Shown: in pieces, positions 44,211-56,478 of the stretch | Numbering within the stretch: the first letter of the stretch is position 1 | Layout of the letters: the number at the start of each line of letters is the position of its first letter | Source of the DNA: Amanita rubescens | Lineage: Eukaryota; Basidiomycota; Agaricomycetes; Agaricales; Amanitaceae | Direction: 5' to 3' | Assembly (NCBI GenBank): GCA_015039365.1 | Contig: WION01000001.1 | Location: 868,001 to 932,000 of the forward strand | Length of the DNA stretch: 64,000 nt | Notes under the pieces: generated by a model | What the model saw: the letters and a program-made list of their open reading frames with translations, nothing else | Told to the model about the DNA's origin: nothing | Database searches by the model: none | Made by a program: the position numbers and the translations under genes

Positions 44211-45445
44211 TCAAAGCGTATCATGTGAGACAGTGGAAAGGAACGCGCTGAAATCGAAATCAAAAGACGGAGGCTGCACTTGATGAGTGTGCGGGTGCCC
44301 TGGGAAGAGCATTAAATCGGTGTTTTCGTAATATTGCTGAGATGGAAGATCGGGGAAAGATTTCTGTTGTGGAATATCAAACGATGGGAAGGGCGTAGGA
44401 TCGTAATAATCAGTGTGCTGGAATGAGAGTGGGGGATCAATGGGTACACTTTGTATCGGGGTCGTCGGTGCATCAGAAGAACATGGGCTTGAACAAGCCG
44501 GCCACGTGTTAAAATGCGTGAAAGACGGGTTGACCAAGAGCTGGTGATGATCTGGCGAGCTCGGCTCTGTGCCTGGTTGTTGGAATCCAGGGAGGATGGG
44601 TCCGAGCAGCTGCTCATCTAGCGGCGAAGGAGGGGCGTAATATCCGCTGGCGCAGGTCGTGGCAGACAACTGGTGAAGTGGACGCTCTCGTAGTCGACTG
44701 GAGAGGGTGATACTGTCATCGGGGCGCAGACGGTGTCGATCGTCAATCGAGGTAGCATCATAAACTGGTGATGATGCTGTCCTTTCCTGACCCGTTCCTC
44801 ATCAACTGGGGCAGAAGACGAGCGGGCAAACTGCTGCGCAGTGATAGGCTCCTCAAACTTGGTCACGACTTCCATCTTGTGGTGTCTGTCAAACTCCTGC
44901 ATCGCAACGTCGAGGGTACCGCCCTTCTTGCCTTTGACAAGCAGCTCGGCTATTTTCGCACACCGCTTCAAATCCTTGGGAAAGACTTCTCTGACGGTCC
45001 GCTTGCCTGGTTTGCTTTTGCCCTTGGCATTAGGGCGGAACGTGTAACCAGGGAACTTGCGTCGGTGCTCCTCTTTAGCGACTCTCGCCTTCTCATGCCA
45101 AACTTGACGCTCTTTTTCGGGCAGGTTTTGCCAGGTCAGTCCGATGATCTTGGACAGCGTACTGTGGTCGGTCTCTACCTCGGCGGAGACATGCTGACTG
45201 CGGATAAATGAGGATCTGAAAAGAATGAATGCGTTCGGGGGTCGGGGGATATGGTCCTCAGCTTTCCGCTTGCTGTGGCCGTGTCGTCGGACTGGCGTCG
45301 ATTCTTCCGGGCACGGGAAGAGCATAGAATCGTTTTGGGGTAGGTCAAGAGGTTCCGCCTCTTCTGTCTTCATAAATGTGCCAGGAGTTACGTTAGGCGC
45401 AAACAAGAGTGGTGTCTCCAGCTCAACCGGTGACTTTCTCATCAT
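44211..45445 (-). CDS. HMG-box transcription factor (MATA_HMG-like)
   Basis: DNA-binding protein with one HMG box about residues 70-140: HIPRPPNAFILFRSSFIRSQ, then LSKIIGLTWQNLPEKERQVW and HEKARVAKEEHRRKFPGYTF. This is the sequence-specific type shared by fungal mating-type HMG proteins and factors such as Ustilago Prf1 or Coprinopsis Pcc1. No homeodomain or pheromone genes are nearby, so this is not evidence of a MAT locus. A 44 nt GT-AG intron (about 44718-44675) joins the frame to LSATTCASGYYAPPSPLDEQ. The tail is Pro/Gln-rich and acidic, a probable activation region. Whether the first ATG at 45445 is the true start is unknown. Confidence 0.8.
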
Positions 45446-46761
45446 GTCAGAACCTATCAGGTGACATGGTCAATATCGGCGGGAGCGAGAGTAATAGAGA
45501 ACATACGTGTTGTACAAGAGGCCTAAGAGGGAGATAAAGTGGAGGCCAAAATACGAAACAAGAATGTACGTGCGCAAGAAGGCGCCAGAGATGACCAAGG
45601 AAGAAAAAGGACCCATCTTTTTATAAGACAAACGCATCATAGACGGTTAGAGAGATAGTGCGGAAAACACAAAGCTTACCTCTTTCGGTATCACTCCGAA
45701 AAGGAAGTATTACTTTCTCTCACCGCTTCTGATTTCATTTTATTCCTGTCTCCCGCCGTTCTCGCCTCGCTTCCCGATGATGGTTGTATTGCTGCCGTCG
45801 AAATGCGTTCAGATAGCATCTTACATCCAGTCAGGTTCTTCGACAAAAAAACACCAATGTTGCGTTGCACTTAGAAAACGACGTCCGAACATGGTCATCC
45901 TTTGTCGTTACTATTCTTAGCTGTGATTGGCTGCAGGCGACAGATCTGTCAATTCAGCCACTGGTCCGCCTTGGTCCCCCATTTGACAGGTTGGACTAGC
46001 TCGTGACCCATAGTAACCACCACGCATTCAACGGCACAAGCTATGTTCCAAAATGGAGTCGCCCTGCAGGCTAGCCTGACATGCCAGTCCCTGGCGTCCG
46101 TGTCGTTAAAGATTTCGATGCCAGATCTGGGGCTTCCCTCCCTACCGTGCCCGGTCATCCATCAGTGTGCCTATTATCTTCCTACCGACAACGGTGCCGC
46201 TACAGCCTGTGCATTTGTAAGTACTCACGATGACCGATAACAACGGTGGTACGGGCGTTGGTCTAAATACGATGGCGTAATCTGTCAAATGGGCCAAAAT
46301 GTGGACAGCCGGCATTTTCCTTGGATCCTGCTGCCCTCAAATCTCGCCGTTCGTTCAGCCGACCATCACGACCGCTGAATCTCGCCGTGCGGTCGGCAGC
46401 CCTGCCTTTCTGACGCATTGTCGCCTCGATTAGGAAAGGAGTAATGAACGTGGGACCCTGCCTGAGAAATGCGATTCGGATTAGTCCATCGCTGCCCGCT
46501 CCATGCTAGATCCGATAATCAAAACTAATTCAATGTGTTCGTCTTTACGAAAGAAATCAATCACTTTCGCATATTTATTATTGCTCACTCATGATTGACT
46601 AGTCTCATGGTACATTTCCGCAAGCGACAATTGCCGGTTGCCAACGTCGCCTCTCGTCCTCGATCCTGCCCTCCTTGTTTTCTAAATCTCTATCTCCTGG
46701 GTAAGTTTTCCATCATTGCATCCGATGTCCACCTCTCTCTCTTTCCCTTTTCGTCGCGCAA
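45446..46761. other. Intergenic, 5' region of HMG gene; nothing else recognised
   Basis: 1.3 kb without convincing coding sequence on either strand. It probably contains the promoter and 5' UTR (possibly intron-bearing) of the HMG-box gene. Short frames here lack family similarity. Confidence 0.45.
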
Positions 46762-46918
46762 CTAAGCCATGCCGTCCCTCTTGTATTCTTCGGCGATGCG
46801 CTCGATCTCTCCTCTCAGGTCCTTTGCCTTGGTGATAAGATCAAACCAGCGCTCAATGTCGAGAACATGTGACGTGCAAAGTGTTGCGAGCCGAAATTGA
46901 CCGATCAAGTTCGCGTCC
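46762..46918 (-). CDS. Probable terminal exon of an unrecognised gene
   Basis: A 3' exon is plausible. After an acceptor CTCTACCAG the frame reads DANLIGQFRLATLCTSHVLD, then IERWFDLITKAKDLRGEIER and IAEEYKRDGMA, ending with TAG at 46762. It has a strongly helical, coiled-coil-like composition. Upstream exons are not identified. A minus-strand frame at 47160-46990 (contains WHFRDACDLLRSSGPPYLLG) may belong to it. I cannot name the family. Confidence 0.4.
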
Positions 46919-48102
46919 CTGGTAGAGAAACCTACTAGGTGAATTCACCCGACGACCTTTGACTCAGTCACCTACCGTGGAAAGGCTGCAGAGGTACGTT
47001 ATGGGTTCTATAGTGTCCCTTAAGATCTCATTATTACGTTGAACTAAGGTCGTAGACCAAAGATGCAGGCTACGTCCCAAAAGGTAAGGCGGGCCACTAC
47101 TCCTCAATAGGTCACAAGCATCCCGAAAATGCCAACTGTCACTCGACGTGCGCTCGGACACGCAAGTCTGTCGCAATTTTTTTTTTTTGCTTAACTCTCT
47201 CCATGCTCTCGAGTTCACGTTCGACCACGCCGGCGAGTCGGCGTCGCAAGAAATGAGTTCGATCAGTACAAGTCGGTACACTGATAGAGACCGACATTTC
47301 GATTTCTTGTGCCTGGACACGCGCAACCGCCGCTATGGATCATCATTAGTCTCAATGCACAAAGCATGATAAATTCCTTGGCGCGCCGCGTCCCCGATAA
47401 ATTTCCCAATAACCGTCGAGTCAGTACCATTGAAAGGGCTTTGATGTAGGTGAAACGCCCTGAAAAGACACATTCGGCACGAAGGCCGTTTTACGATTCT
47501 ACGATGACTCGGCCTGCGTGGGATAGGGGTTGTGATTGATGGGGGAAAATGACCGTCGGCAGTAATGGTGGGACCTGCCCAGCCATTAGCCCCAGCTCTA
47601 ACCTGGCGTGTTGATTTGCCATCGAGCCGGGAAATTGACAGTTTGCCCAGAGGTAGAATTAGCTTGAATAGATGGGGGGACGTGGGCGTCAGCATCCCTG
47701 AAAGACGAGTCAACCTCGGGTGTATATGGATGCGCCTTCATAGCCTCTGTCATCAGTAACATCTTGGAATTCTTCGTCGTTCCGTTCGTCATGCGATATT
47801 GTCTCTGTAAGCAAAGACGAGCACCCTACACCAATCTGTTTCCTGTCTACGGTAGAGGATTTATCCAGGCCGCTGTATGTGTAGTACGACGCGATTCCGA
47901 AAATTACGGATGAAAAAGAAGTTCATAATAAAAGGAAGGTAGAAAGAGCCTAAATTCACGGTCCTCTCGTTAACATTAATGCGATCTACCGCCGTTTGCA
48001 ATACTAGTGCGCCACAGTGCCATCTTCGTGGCTGTGCCGTATTGTTTGTCTGCATTTCATTCTGCCGTCGTTGCAAGCTTGCCGACTCGGAATCCAGCCG
48101 CT
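46919..48102. other. No clear gene; possible upstream exons of minus-strand gene
   Basis: Frames on both strands are short and unconvincing, apart from the minus-strand stretch near 47160-46990 noted for the neighbouring exon. A T10 tract lies at about 47178. No RNA gene was recognised. Confidence 0.35.
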
Positions 48103-48822
48103 ATGTTCCCAAGTATCCCAAGACTCTTAGAGGCCGTGTCCCTACCCTTCAAACGATCCCAACTTGGTCTTTTCCACGGAAAGACGAAGCTGTATGGCAA
48201 CAATGTTCCCTTTTCGAAGAAAAAGACACGTAGGACCTGGTTACCGAACATTCAACGGAAAAAGCTGTATTCGGACACGTTGGGCCGGTTGGTTAGATTG
48301 AAATTGACAACGAGAGCGTTGCGATCAATCAAGAAGGTACGGACGTCGTGAACAATGGCTTTGGAGCATAGGGAATCGACCTCCATTTAGGCAGGCGGTC
48401 TTGACAATTATCTCCAAGAAACACGTCATGAACTCATCGGGCTAGAGGGAATGCGCCTCCGATTGGCAGTGCGCGATCAGGCGCAGAAGAATGCAGAAGC
48501 ACAGCAACTCAAGGAAGAGGCGGAACTCTCACAGTCCGCAGAGGGTCAACAAATTTTAGACCAACGAAGGAAGGAGCAGGTTCACCGGGAGCACCGGGAA
48601 ACCCTAAAATGGTTATACGATGGCGCTCAACCGTCGCTAGGCATCGCAAGATCAGCGAGGGAACAAGCTGCGAAAGCATTGGGATTATCTGGTCTAGCCA
48701 GGTGGGCGCGATTCCTGTGCAGCTGAAGACGCAATTTTTGACCCTTTTCATCAAGTGCTAAGCAAACTATCAAGTTTTTGGAAGAAAGACGACAGGCACT
48801 CGCAACAGCTGAGGCTTCATAG
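48103..48822 (+). CDS. Mitochondrial large-subunit ribosomal protein bL28m
   Basis: Homologue of bacterial L28. The start at 48103 gives MFPSIPRLLEAVSLPFKRSQ, an N-terminus suited to mitochondrial import. The L28 core is GKTKLYGNNVPFSKKKTRRT, then WLPNIQRKKLYSDTLGRLVR and LKLTTRALRSIKK. An intron (48348-48390) leads to AGGLDNYLQETRHELIGLEG. A basic, Gln-rich helix follows (QKNAEAQQLKEEAELS). The 3' end is uncertain. The frame can stop at 48726, or a further intron (about 48700-48775) may add EERRQALATAEAS with stop at 48822. An upstream in-frame ATG exists at 48007. Confidence 0.85.
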
Positions 48823-51800
48823 CCATTATGCCGACATTTTTTGATCGGTCATTTCTCCACATTAGAGTCGGGCGGTTATGACTGCCAAGGGACACCACGT
48901 CACACGATTTGTCTCGTTGCAAATGATATCACGCACTTGATAGGAAACTGTACGACGGCTCAAAATGCTGTACTTAGTGGCTCTTTTGAGGACGAATTTC
49001 TCAGCCTAAAGACTTGGTTGTTGTTATGCGGAGCGCAACCGCAACACTACCGGCTCTCGGGACCGTTTAGAAACATTTTGCCTTAAGTTGGCATTCATGA
49101 ATTGAAGGCCGTAGTACGAAATGGCAACGGTGCCGGACAACGCGACGATAAATGCGTTGCGGCATGATCACCCGCTTTGTTCTTTTGCTGATCCTTAGCC
49201 GGTGTTCAAGCGTTCCTTCATCCCAATATATCCTATCCTTTGAAGTGTGTGTAGGTTAGTTACATTGCGCCCAGTGCCTTAGGCGAGATCGCTCGCACTC
49301 TTTCTATGACAGCCATTGTCAATTCGACTTGTGAGATCTCAAATGTATCACGGTAGTACGTCGACCTGACGTCTGAAGATTTGACATCCGTTATATTATT
49401 AGCATCAGCTCGCGTCCACGCACATCATTTTCGATTTATGTAGATGATAAGTAGATCTCACGATCTTGCGAACCAGGTCCCGCGCCGGATAGGTCCCGGG
49501 ACAGCGAGCGCATGAGCAGAGAATTTGTTACCCCGTGGATGATAAGAAAGTCATCATCTTTCCCATGGTGTACTCAGCCTGTGCAGCGTTGCATGTCATA
49601 CAGCTCACGTCTACGGCCCCGTGGGCTGGTCGATAGAGACTAGAACTCTCTCCAAAAATAAAAATATCCTTCATGTACGATTAAGCAAGATCTGTTATCC
49701 GATTCCAAGATGGAGACACAAACTACAAGCTCAAAAAATCCAAGACGATTTGACCTACATCACCATCGCCGTCGTCGCTCCACGTCGTCGCTTCAGTTAC
49801 GCGATCAAGAAGCAAAAGTCAATATGGTTGGATTGAACGAATCAACGATCGATCATGTCTCCGAGAATCCGTGCTTTCGCTTGAAAATTAACCTGTTTGG
49901 GTTATGTTAAAGCACTAACAAAATTCAATCTCCTCACCCTACCGCAACAATAATAGCTACGACCTTAAAGAACTGACGCCTGCAGAGTAACAACATTGAG
50001 CGAGGCCAGAACTTATCCGCCGTTGCAAGTCAGCTTCCCTGCATTCTCCCTACTAGCCTAAACAGGATACCGTGGAAATCGGACTTCTTAGAGACAAGTT
50101 CATCTTCATCCAAAGCATACTCAATGGTTGACTTCGAAGATTGAATGTCATTGTATTTCGGTCTCTTCGAGGGTAATGGTAGCCTGTAAGAATGAGATTT
50201 CGGTCACTGTAAAGAAAGTGTTATAGTACATACACTTTGCTGAACCTGTTGCATGCGAAGAATACATTGTCGTTAAAACGTGATCGCGGGGTCGGCAGAG
50301 CGAGTTTACCACTGTATCACCAAGGCCTTTGAGTACGTCAAAATGCGGTCAACGGAGAGTCAAGGCTTTGCGCTTAAATTGTCGCTTGGGACATGTCCTT
50401 CCCAGGTTGGGTAGAGCTCCGCTGGACGTGAGCGGGTGGGGACGCCAACGGCGGGGCAAGTAAAATGTGGATGAAGCGCGTAGTGCGAGAATATCGTGGT
50501 CTTTGATTGTACAGACCATACGACCCAGCGTTGAACGCCTTTATCCCGAAAGCTCGTGGATATACCACGCGATTCTGTTCGATTGATGCTCCTTCATCGG
50601 ATGAGCCATTCGCAATAGTGCCACTGCCCCAGGAGGGAGCTGCCAGACCATTGGATTGTCAGGCATCGAACAAGGAATCCAGCATTAGCCGCAATAAAAG
50701 CTTCACTCGTTTTCGAAAGCTATCTCGCCAGGCATGACCTCGAGCCTCGCAAACTGACGGTAAATTATAGTTCACAAGCACAGCAGCTGAGGTGAGGTCC
50801 TGGGACTACGAAGCGTGGCGACTGGCGAGGCGCACTTTGTTGATACCAGGACCAGATGGGAGAAGAACGGTCGGGACCATACCAGAATCGACTGAAATTG
50901 AAATACCTTCGCGTGTACATTTGACTTGATACGCGGATAGAACAGGAAAGTGGACTGGGTGGCTGGCCAAGCAACTTATTGTGAGGTGGCTGACCAGCGT
51001 CAATTTTGGAGCGGTTGATTGTAATAGTATTTCTATTTTGAGCTAGCATGACCCCCGGGAATAGAAGCTGACTTGCATCCAGAAGCCGCAGCTTTGATAC
51101 ATCGACATGTGCGAGAATGCATGACATCCATTAAAATTGCCAATGAAATTACCCGATCGAGTCTAGTCCATTTCCGGGCGACATGTAAAAACTATACGAA
51201 ACTATAGATACCAGAAAACCCAATGAAAAAATTAACGTGCGTGGAATGTAAAGGATGTCTGAAGTGTAGTGATGATGTAACCGATCCATGAGAAGGAAAT
51301 GCGAGAGAACCAATAATTGATAAATATAAGTAGAGTCGGGGATGGAGCATGTACATCTTGTGGGGATATCCAAACGCATGCATAGTGAATGAAAGCAAAA
51401 AGGACAGCATGGGCGGGCATCAGAGAGAGAACAAAGAAAGGAGAGACAAGCTGTTGACGACCAGTTGGTCATACGGGGGTAGGCGTAGCTGGTCTCGATG
51501 CAATGCGTCGTTTGAACCAGCCTTTGACACTCCGCGCGCTGCTCAGAGGCTGTTCGACGTCAGCTTATTTCGTGATGGCTAGACCCAAGGTGCAAATGAA
51601 GTTTCCGGATTTTCGATGACTTGCTTGAGGAAGTATCCGAACGAGAAACAGATGAGTGGGACGACAGCTGTCCTTGCAGGTTGTCCAAGTATCCTCGTTA
51701 CTGCTGCTGGTGCTATACATGGAAGCCTACTTCAAGGTTCTGGCTCAACTTTCTTGGATTGGCATTGACATGGTCGTGAATAGGGGCTGATTCCACTTCC

Positions 51801-51933
51801 TCCGGTGGCACTATACACTGTGAAAGGACTTTCCTTTTCTTTCTCCGTCGTTATGGCGGGATTGAAAAGTGCATCGATAAGAGCTTCAGTGTTTTTCGCT
51901 CCAGGTGCACCAGGTAAACAAGGATCAGTTAGA
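48823..51933. other. Gene-poor stretch, about 3.1 kb
   Basis: I found no reading frame with family resemblance on either strand, no tRNA and no terminal repeats. Weak frames such as 50507-50737 plus (contains FAIVPLPQEGAARPLDCQ) could be isolated exons but have no support. It is the longest apparently gene-free interval in the window. Confidence 0.4.
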
Positions 51934-53262
51934 CTAGATCGCCACCTGGAGCCTGGATCTACAGCTGAGCCACCAGATCGAGACGACTGGCGGCTGGCGG
52001 GAATTCGCTCCCTTCTCAGGGCATTTACTCTTGTCGAGGCCTGCGCGATAAAGATCCTTCTCTAACAGAGAGGTAATGCCATTCATGATCTCGCCCCGAG
52101 GCAATGCAGGCGCAACATAGCCCGCGTCGCCTCCAATATTTTCTAATTCTATCGTGAGCTTGAGAGACGTCAGTTTTGACACGGAAAGGACCAACGAGCG
52201 ACGTACTTTCAATATAGCATTTGTCTTGCTTTCTCTGAGGAGATATTTCCTTTCAACAGCACCCTTATCGACATATTCCGACATGTTGAGATACATGACG
52301 CCCAATTTCGATTTTTGTGAATTGTCATTTTTCGTGGAATGCTGTACTATGATCAGCTTGAGGGGCGAAATCGGCCAAAACGCCCGAAGTCGCGAGAAAC
52401 ATCTATCCGCAATACAGTATTGATAACATGGTTCCAAACGACTGTATGGTCCTTGAGTTCCGCTGTGGGTGTTTGGCCTCGCGCAGGAGAAGTAAGGTCT
52501 CGCTGGTCTGGCCTGGCCGTTAATATCGAGGATGACGTAGGAGTCCTAATTCTGACTGTTGGGATGTTGAATGCAGGTGAGAACATGGAGTAAGGACTTT
52601 TTCGGATCTAGGGGTTGGGTAGGAGACGCGAAATCGGGGTGCAGTGGAATTGCTCGATCACTGAATGTAAAGCCGGCAGGGGAAAATCCTGCTGACTTGA
52701 CATCGGGCGAGAAGGCAGGATAGGCGAGGTTAGCTCGTGGTGTTGAAGCGGAAATTGGCGAAACCAAGCGACGGAAACGATTTTCGGTTCTGGTCGAGAA
52801 TGAATTTGAGCGCCCAAAGGATGAAACCACAACCGCAGGCACGGCAGTATCTGTGTGAGATGAGGAGTCGTCACTTTCTAGGCCGGCCTTGTCTTCTTTT
52901 GGAAACTCGAGGTGTGTTAAGGGGGTGCCCGGTCTGGACCGTCCTTTCACCATTCCGAGGAGTTTGTGCTTAGCGCCTGGAGCAGAGTGAACATTCTTGA
53001 ACTTCCAACGCGCACTGAAGGTGCCCGACACGAATGGTATGTTCGTGACCTTGTGGACGGTGACTTGGGCACGAAAGTAAGCATGACGAGGAAGAAGGTG
53101 GAGAAGAGGGCTGCGGAGGGCGTTTGAAGACGGAGCGTGTTGCGGTAGCGACTGTTGCTCGGTCAGAAGATTAGGCGTACTTCTGTTTGGGTGTTGATAG
53201 ACCTGATTGACTCGACGAGGCTCCTTTATGACTGAATCATCCCTGCAGTGCAAGGTCATGGT
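51934..53262 (-). CDS. NT-C2 domain protein (EEIG1/EHBP1-like)
   Basis: Carries the N-terminal C2-type lipid-binding domain of EEIG1/EHBP1 proteins, linked to endosomal and septin functions in fungi. The first half starts near LLPRHAYFRAQVTVHKVTNI, then FVSGTFSARWKFKNVHS. A Ser-rich insert follows. Next come ELKDHTVVWNHVINTVLRID, PLKLIIVQHS, LGVMYLNMSEYVDKG and ERKYLLRESKTNAILK. After an intron (about 52207-52160) the domain ends LTIELENIGGDAGYVAPALP. The frame breaks near 52590 (+1) and near 52370 (probably -1 in a C run). The start is uncertain: 53262 or an upstream in-frame ATG at 53382. Confidence 0.75.
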
Positions 53263-53365
53263 GGCAGAGACCAAAAGGAAGGTGGCCTGGGTGGTAGGAT
53301 TGTGGACAAGTTTATTTGAAGGAGAGAAACATTTCCGATGAGTAAACGTGCGAAGGCAACTACCG

Positions 53366-55676
53366 CTAATCGGAAATATCATTCGGCATGACTAACTCCC
53401 TCTTAACTACACCCGCTACAATTTCAGCCAACCCAATTACTGCTTCATCCTCTTGCGTCCGTCCAACTACTTGCACAGACACGGGTGCATTCGCAAACAG
53501 CTCGGGCTCGTCTGTATAATCCTCAGCGCTAATTTCTGGCCAACTCGGCAGACACCTACAGAAATCGTATACCCGGCGGTCATACTCTCCGAAGAAATCG
53601 CCCCGGGTCCGTTTAATGTCCACTCGAGGATCGACTTTCGTTACCGGTATTACAAGCGCAGGATAATCAAGAAGGTTCCATATCATGGTATACTCAAAAT
53701 ACCTATGATGCCACTTGTGTGATCATTTGTAATTTGTGTATACGTTATTACTCACTTGTTCATTCCGTGCGGTGGTGCCGCATATGGCGCCACTGGGGCA
53801 ATGATACCATCAATCGGGCGGCCCGTGCCTGTCTCACTGGCCGATGCTCGCCAGTATTCAAGATACTCCTGTTTTAGCTCATGCCTCTGCTTGTGCAGTT
53901 GCCACAATTCATACGCTGTGAGGGACTTAGACTTTTTATCTTTAGAACCCCAATCCGGGATCTCTCCCATATTGTCTCCCCTTGGCCAAATAGGATGTTC
54001 GCCGGGTTGCGGAATCATCGTTTTTATGACTGGTTCTCCTGTAGGTGCTGTGTCTGCGAGAAAGTCTTCTCCTCCGTCCGCAAAGTAGATGCGAGACTTT
54101 CGAATATCAATAAAAAATGAAATTCACGGACTGCTCCACTCACAATAGCATCCCCTATTTCCAACAACTTGTATGGTTTCCAATCGATGACTAGTCCAGA
54201 TCGCACTTTGGTGAGCTCAATTTCGGTGCCACTTCAATACACACCTCGGTGTCCTTTAGCTAGTAGGGCTGCTTTCACGATTCTCTAACGCTCGGGTCAC
54301 TGGAGGATGCGGATGCACGACGCCATCGTGCCACAGTATTCCAAAGCACAGTTGCCCACCATTTCCGTGTTCAGCGAGTTTATATGCGCTCTCGTTCCAA
54401 GGCATTCTCAGTATCATCGGGTCTCTGTTCCACGGGTGAGCATCAAGTACAGCTTTCATGAATCGTTTGATTCCTTCAATGCTTGTCGTCATCGGCCCGA
54501 GCACAGATAATACTGCCTCCTGTCCTTCAAGCGAGTTGACGCATCCGGCGTATGGCACTCGATTATACGATGGCCTAAATCCATACAAGCCAGTAAACGC
54601 CGACGGAATACGGACGGATCTACGGTCGCGAGATTCAGTCATTGTAATGGGGTTGACGCCGCAGGTTTCTTACCCTCCAATGTCAGAACCTACGCCTGAT
54701 GGGACGTTTAATTAGTTGAAATATAAATGGTAATTTGTACGAACCCAATGGACTTCCTTTCAATGCTACGAAGAATGATTCAGCTCTTCATCCGTACCTT
54801 AAGAGGACTTAGCTTACCCACAAGTGCGCCTTCTCCTCCAGAAGAACCTCCTGATGTGAGAGAGCGGTTGAATGGATTGGCAGTTCTTCCAAATATATGA
54901 TTATATGTCTCTGGCCACTATATGCGGTATAAATACGACGCTTTTCGCGGGAAAGAGATGCAGACCAGCAGCGTCTGGGGTATATTTGTCTTGACATATA
55001 GGACAGCCCCTGTGACTCCAGTATGTCCGCGAGGACAGAATTTTGTTTCGCGAACTTCCCAATCCAAGTCGTATACCCTGGAAAAAGTGCATCAGAAGGG
55101 CACGAACGTGGCAATGTCTCCTGTTGACAAACCCATAGTAGATTCTATGCCTTTCACGCTGATTTGGTCTTTGAGAGATATCGGAAGGCCTGGTTGGATA
55201 TTGGACGAGCTGTCCCATGTGCTAGTAATGACATGATCTTACCGTGTAGGGGCCCAACGGTTCTACCCGTTTTCACCAATTGTTCGTCCAACCATGCCGC
55301 ACGCTTCAATGCACGGTCAATGAATATTTCAGTGAGGCAGTTTGTCTGGACAAAGGATGTCAAAAACGTTCAAGATCAATTAGACTACCTCAGACTCACC
55401 AGCTGTTGAGCAATGATAGCCCTCTTGGCAAAAGGCCGTGGTGACTTCCACGGCAGACCACGTTTTGTTCGCGATTTTCTCGAGCAAAACCTCAACCAGA
55501 GTATTCGTTATCTCTACCTCTTTCTCGGTCAAAATCCCCGATTGTTCCGGGATATGTGTGACATCCAACAGACTTGCGGGAGGCGGATTTGAGAGAATCC
55601 ACTGCCTGGGCAGGAGGTCATCTCTCTTTCCCCTCTTGTCTTCTGCGAGCTGTCTCCAGTTGGCTTGGGCTGCCAT
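53366..55676 (-). CDS. Amidase-signature hydrolase (fungal acetamidase type)
   Basis: Amidase of the Ser-cisSer-Lys family; it hydrolyses small amides, with the exact substrate unknown. The start at 55676 gives MAAQANWRQLAEDKRGKRDD. The catalytic Lys lies in GPLHGLPISLKDQISVKGIE, joined over an intron at about 55250-55200. The nucleophile region is SLTSGGSSGGEGALV, then VGSDIGGSVRIPSAFTGLYG over two introns near 54700-54620. Later blocks: PWPRGDN-like IWPRGDNMGEIPDWGSKDKK, DGIIAPVAPYAAPPHGMNK and MIWNLLDYPALVIPVTKVDP. One base seems missing from a G run near 55010, before VLYVKTNIPQTLL. About ten introns. The exon near 54100-54250 is only roughly placed. Confidence 0.87.
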
Positions 55677-56478
55677 TGGTATGATGCTTATCTATAGCGC
55701 AACATCATGGTTAAATAGCTGGTTGCATGCCGACGGAATGGGAAGTAACCAGCGGCCCGCCGACGGTTCTTGTGACCACAAGTACCTATGGCAAACAGGT
55801 TCAACCGCCGATCGCGACGGTATGATAACGTTTTCGTGTGGTCCTCCAGAGACGTCTCGTCAATGTATGATTTGACAATCCTTGACTTGGCAAAAGCCGA
55901 CTGGGACGCCCATAAGGTTCTGTTGCTTCGAACTGGTGTGTGACTCGGATGCAAATGCCAGACTGCGTGGCAAAGTTTAATGTCGACCTATGTCGACATG
56001 TACACAAGTGAGTTATTTCTTCCCGTGCCTGGGTTTTCATGGACAAATTATCAGACGGACCGACAGGACATTTGACGTCGCTGATGTGCCTTTCCCTCGT
56101 GCAAGAGATAAGGAGGGCGGGTAAAAAAAGGACAGGCTCCTATCAAGGCTATAAGTTGAGGCAATATTGGGTTCAGGTACTTTACTATATCATGTAGTTT
56201 ATGCGCTTGACCATATCAGCTTCGTGGAGGTATCCTAGATCATCTCAAGTTTTACTAAATTGTGTGCCGAGACGTGTGGGGACCAATGCTGAAGATGAGG
56301 AATAATCAATTGACTGCGTTCGGCAAACACTACAACCGACTCGGAAAAATTCAGCTCATTCACTTGTCTCATTAAATATCTGACGCAATATGTATTATAC
56401 ACCAAGGCGGTTTTTTTCTACCAGTATACAAGGAAACGATAGGACCAGCACAGCATAAATATAGCAAGATAATACAGC
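55677..56478. other. Intergenic, nothing recognised
   Basis: 802 bp between two minus-strand genes. It must hold the promoter of the amidase and the terminator of TAG1. No coding, RNA or repeat feature was seen. Confidence 0.5.

Noticed and set aside
44211..45445. Mating-type locus.
   Set aside because: Only a single HMG-box gene; no homeodomain pair, pheromone precursor or receptor in the window.
49621..50737. Short plus-strand frames as genes.
   Set aside because: No start/splice consistency, no family similarity, composition like non-coding DNA.
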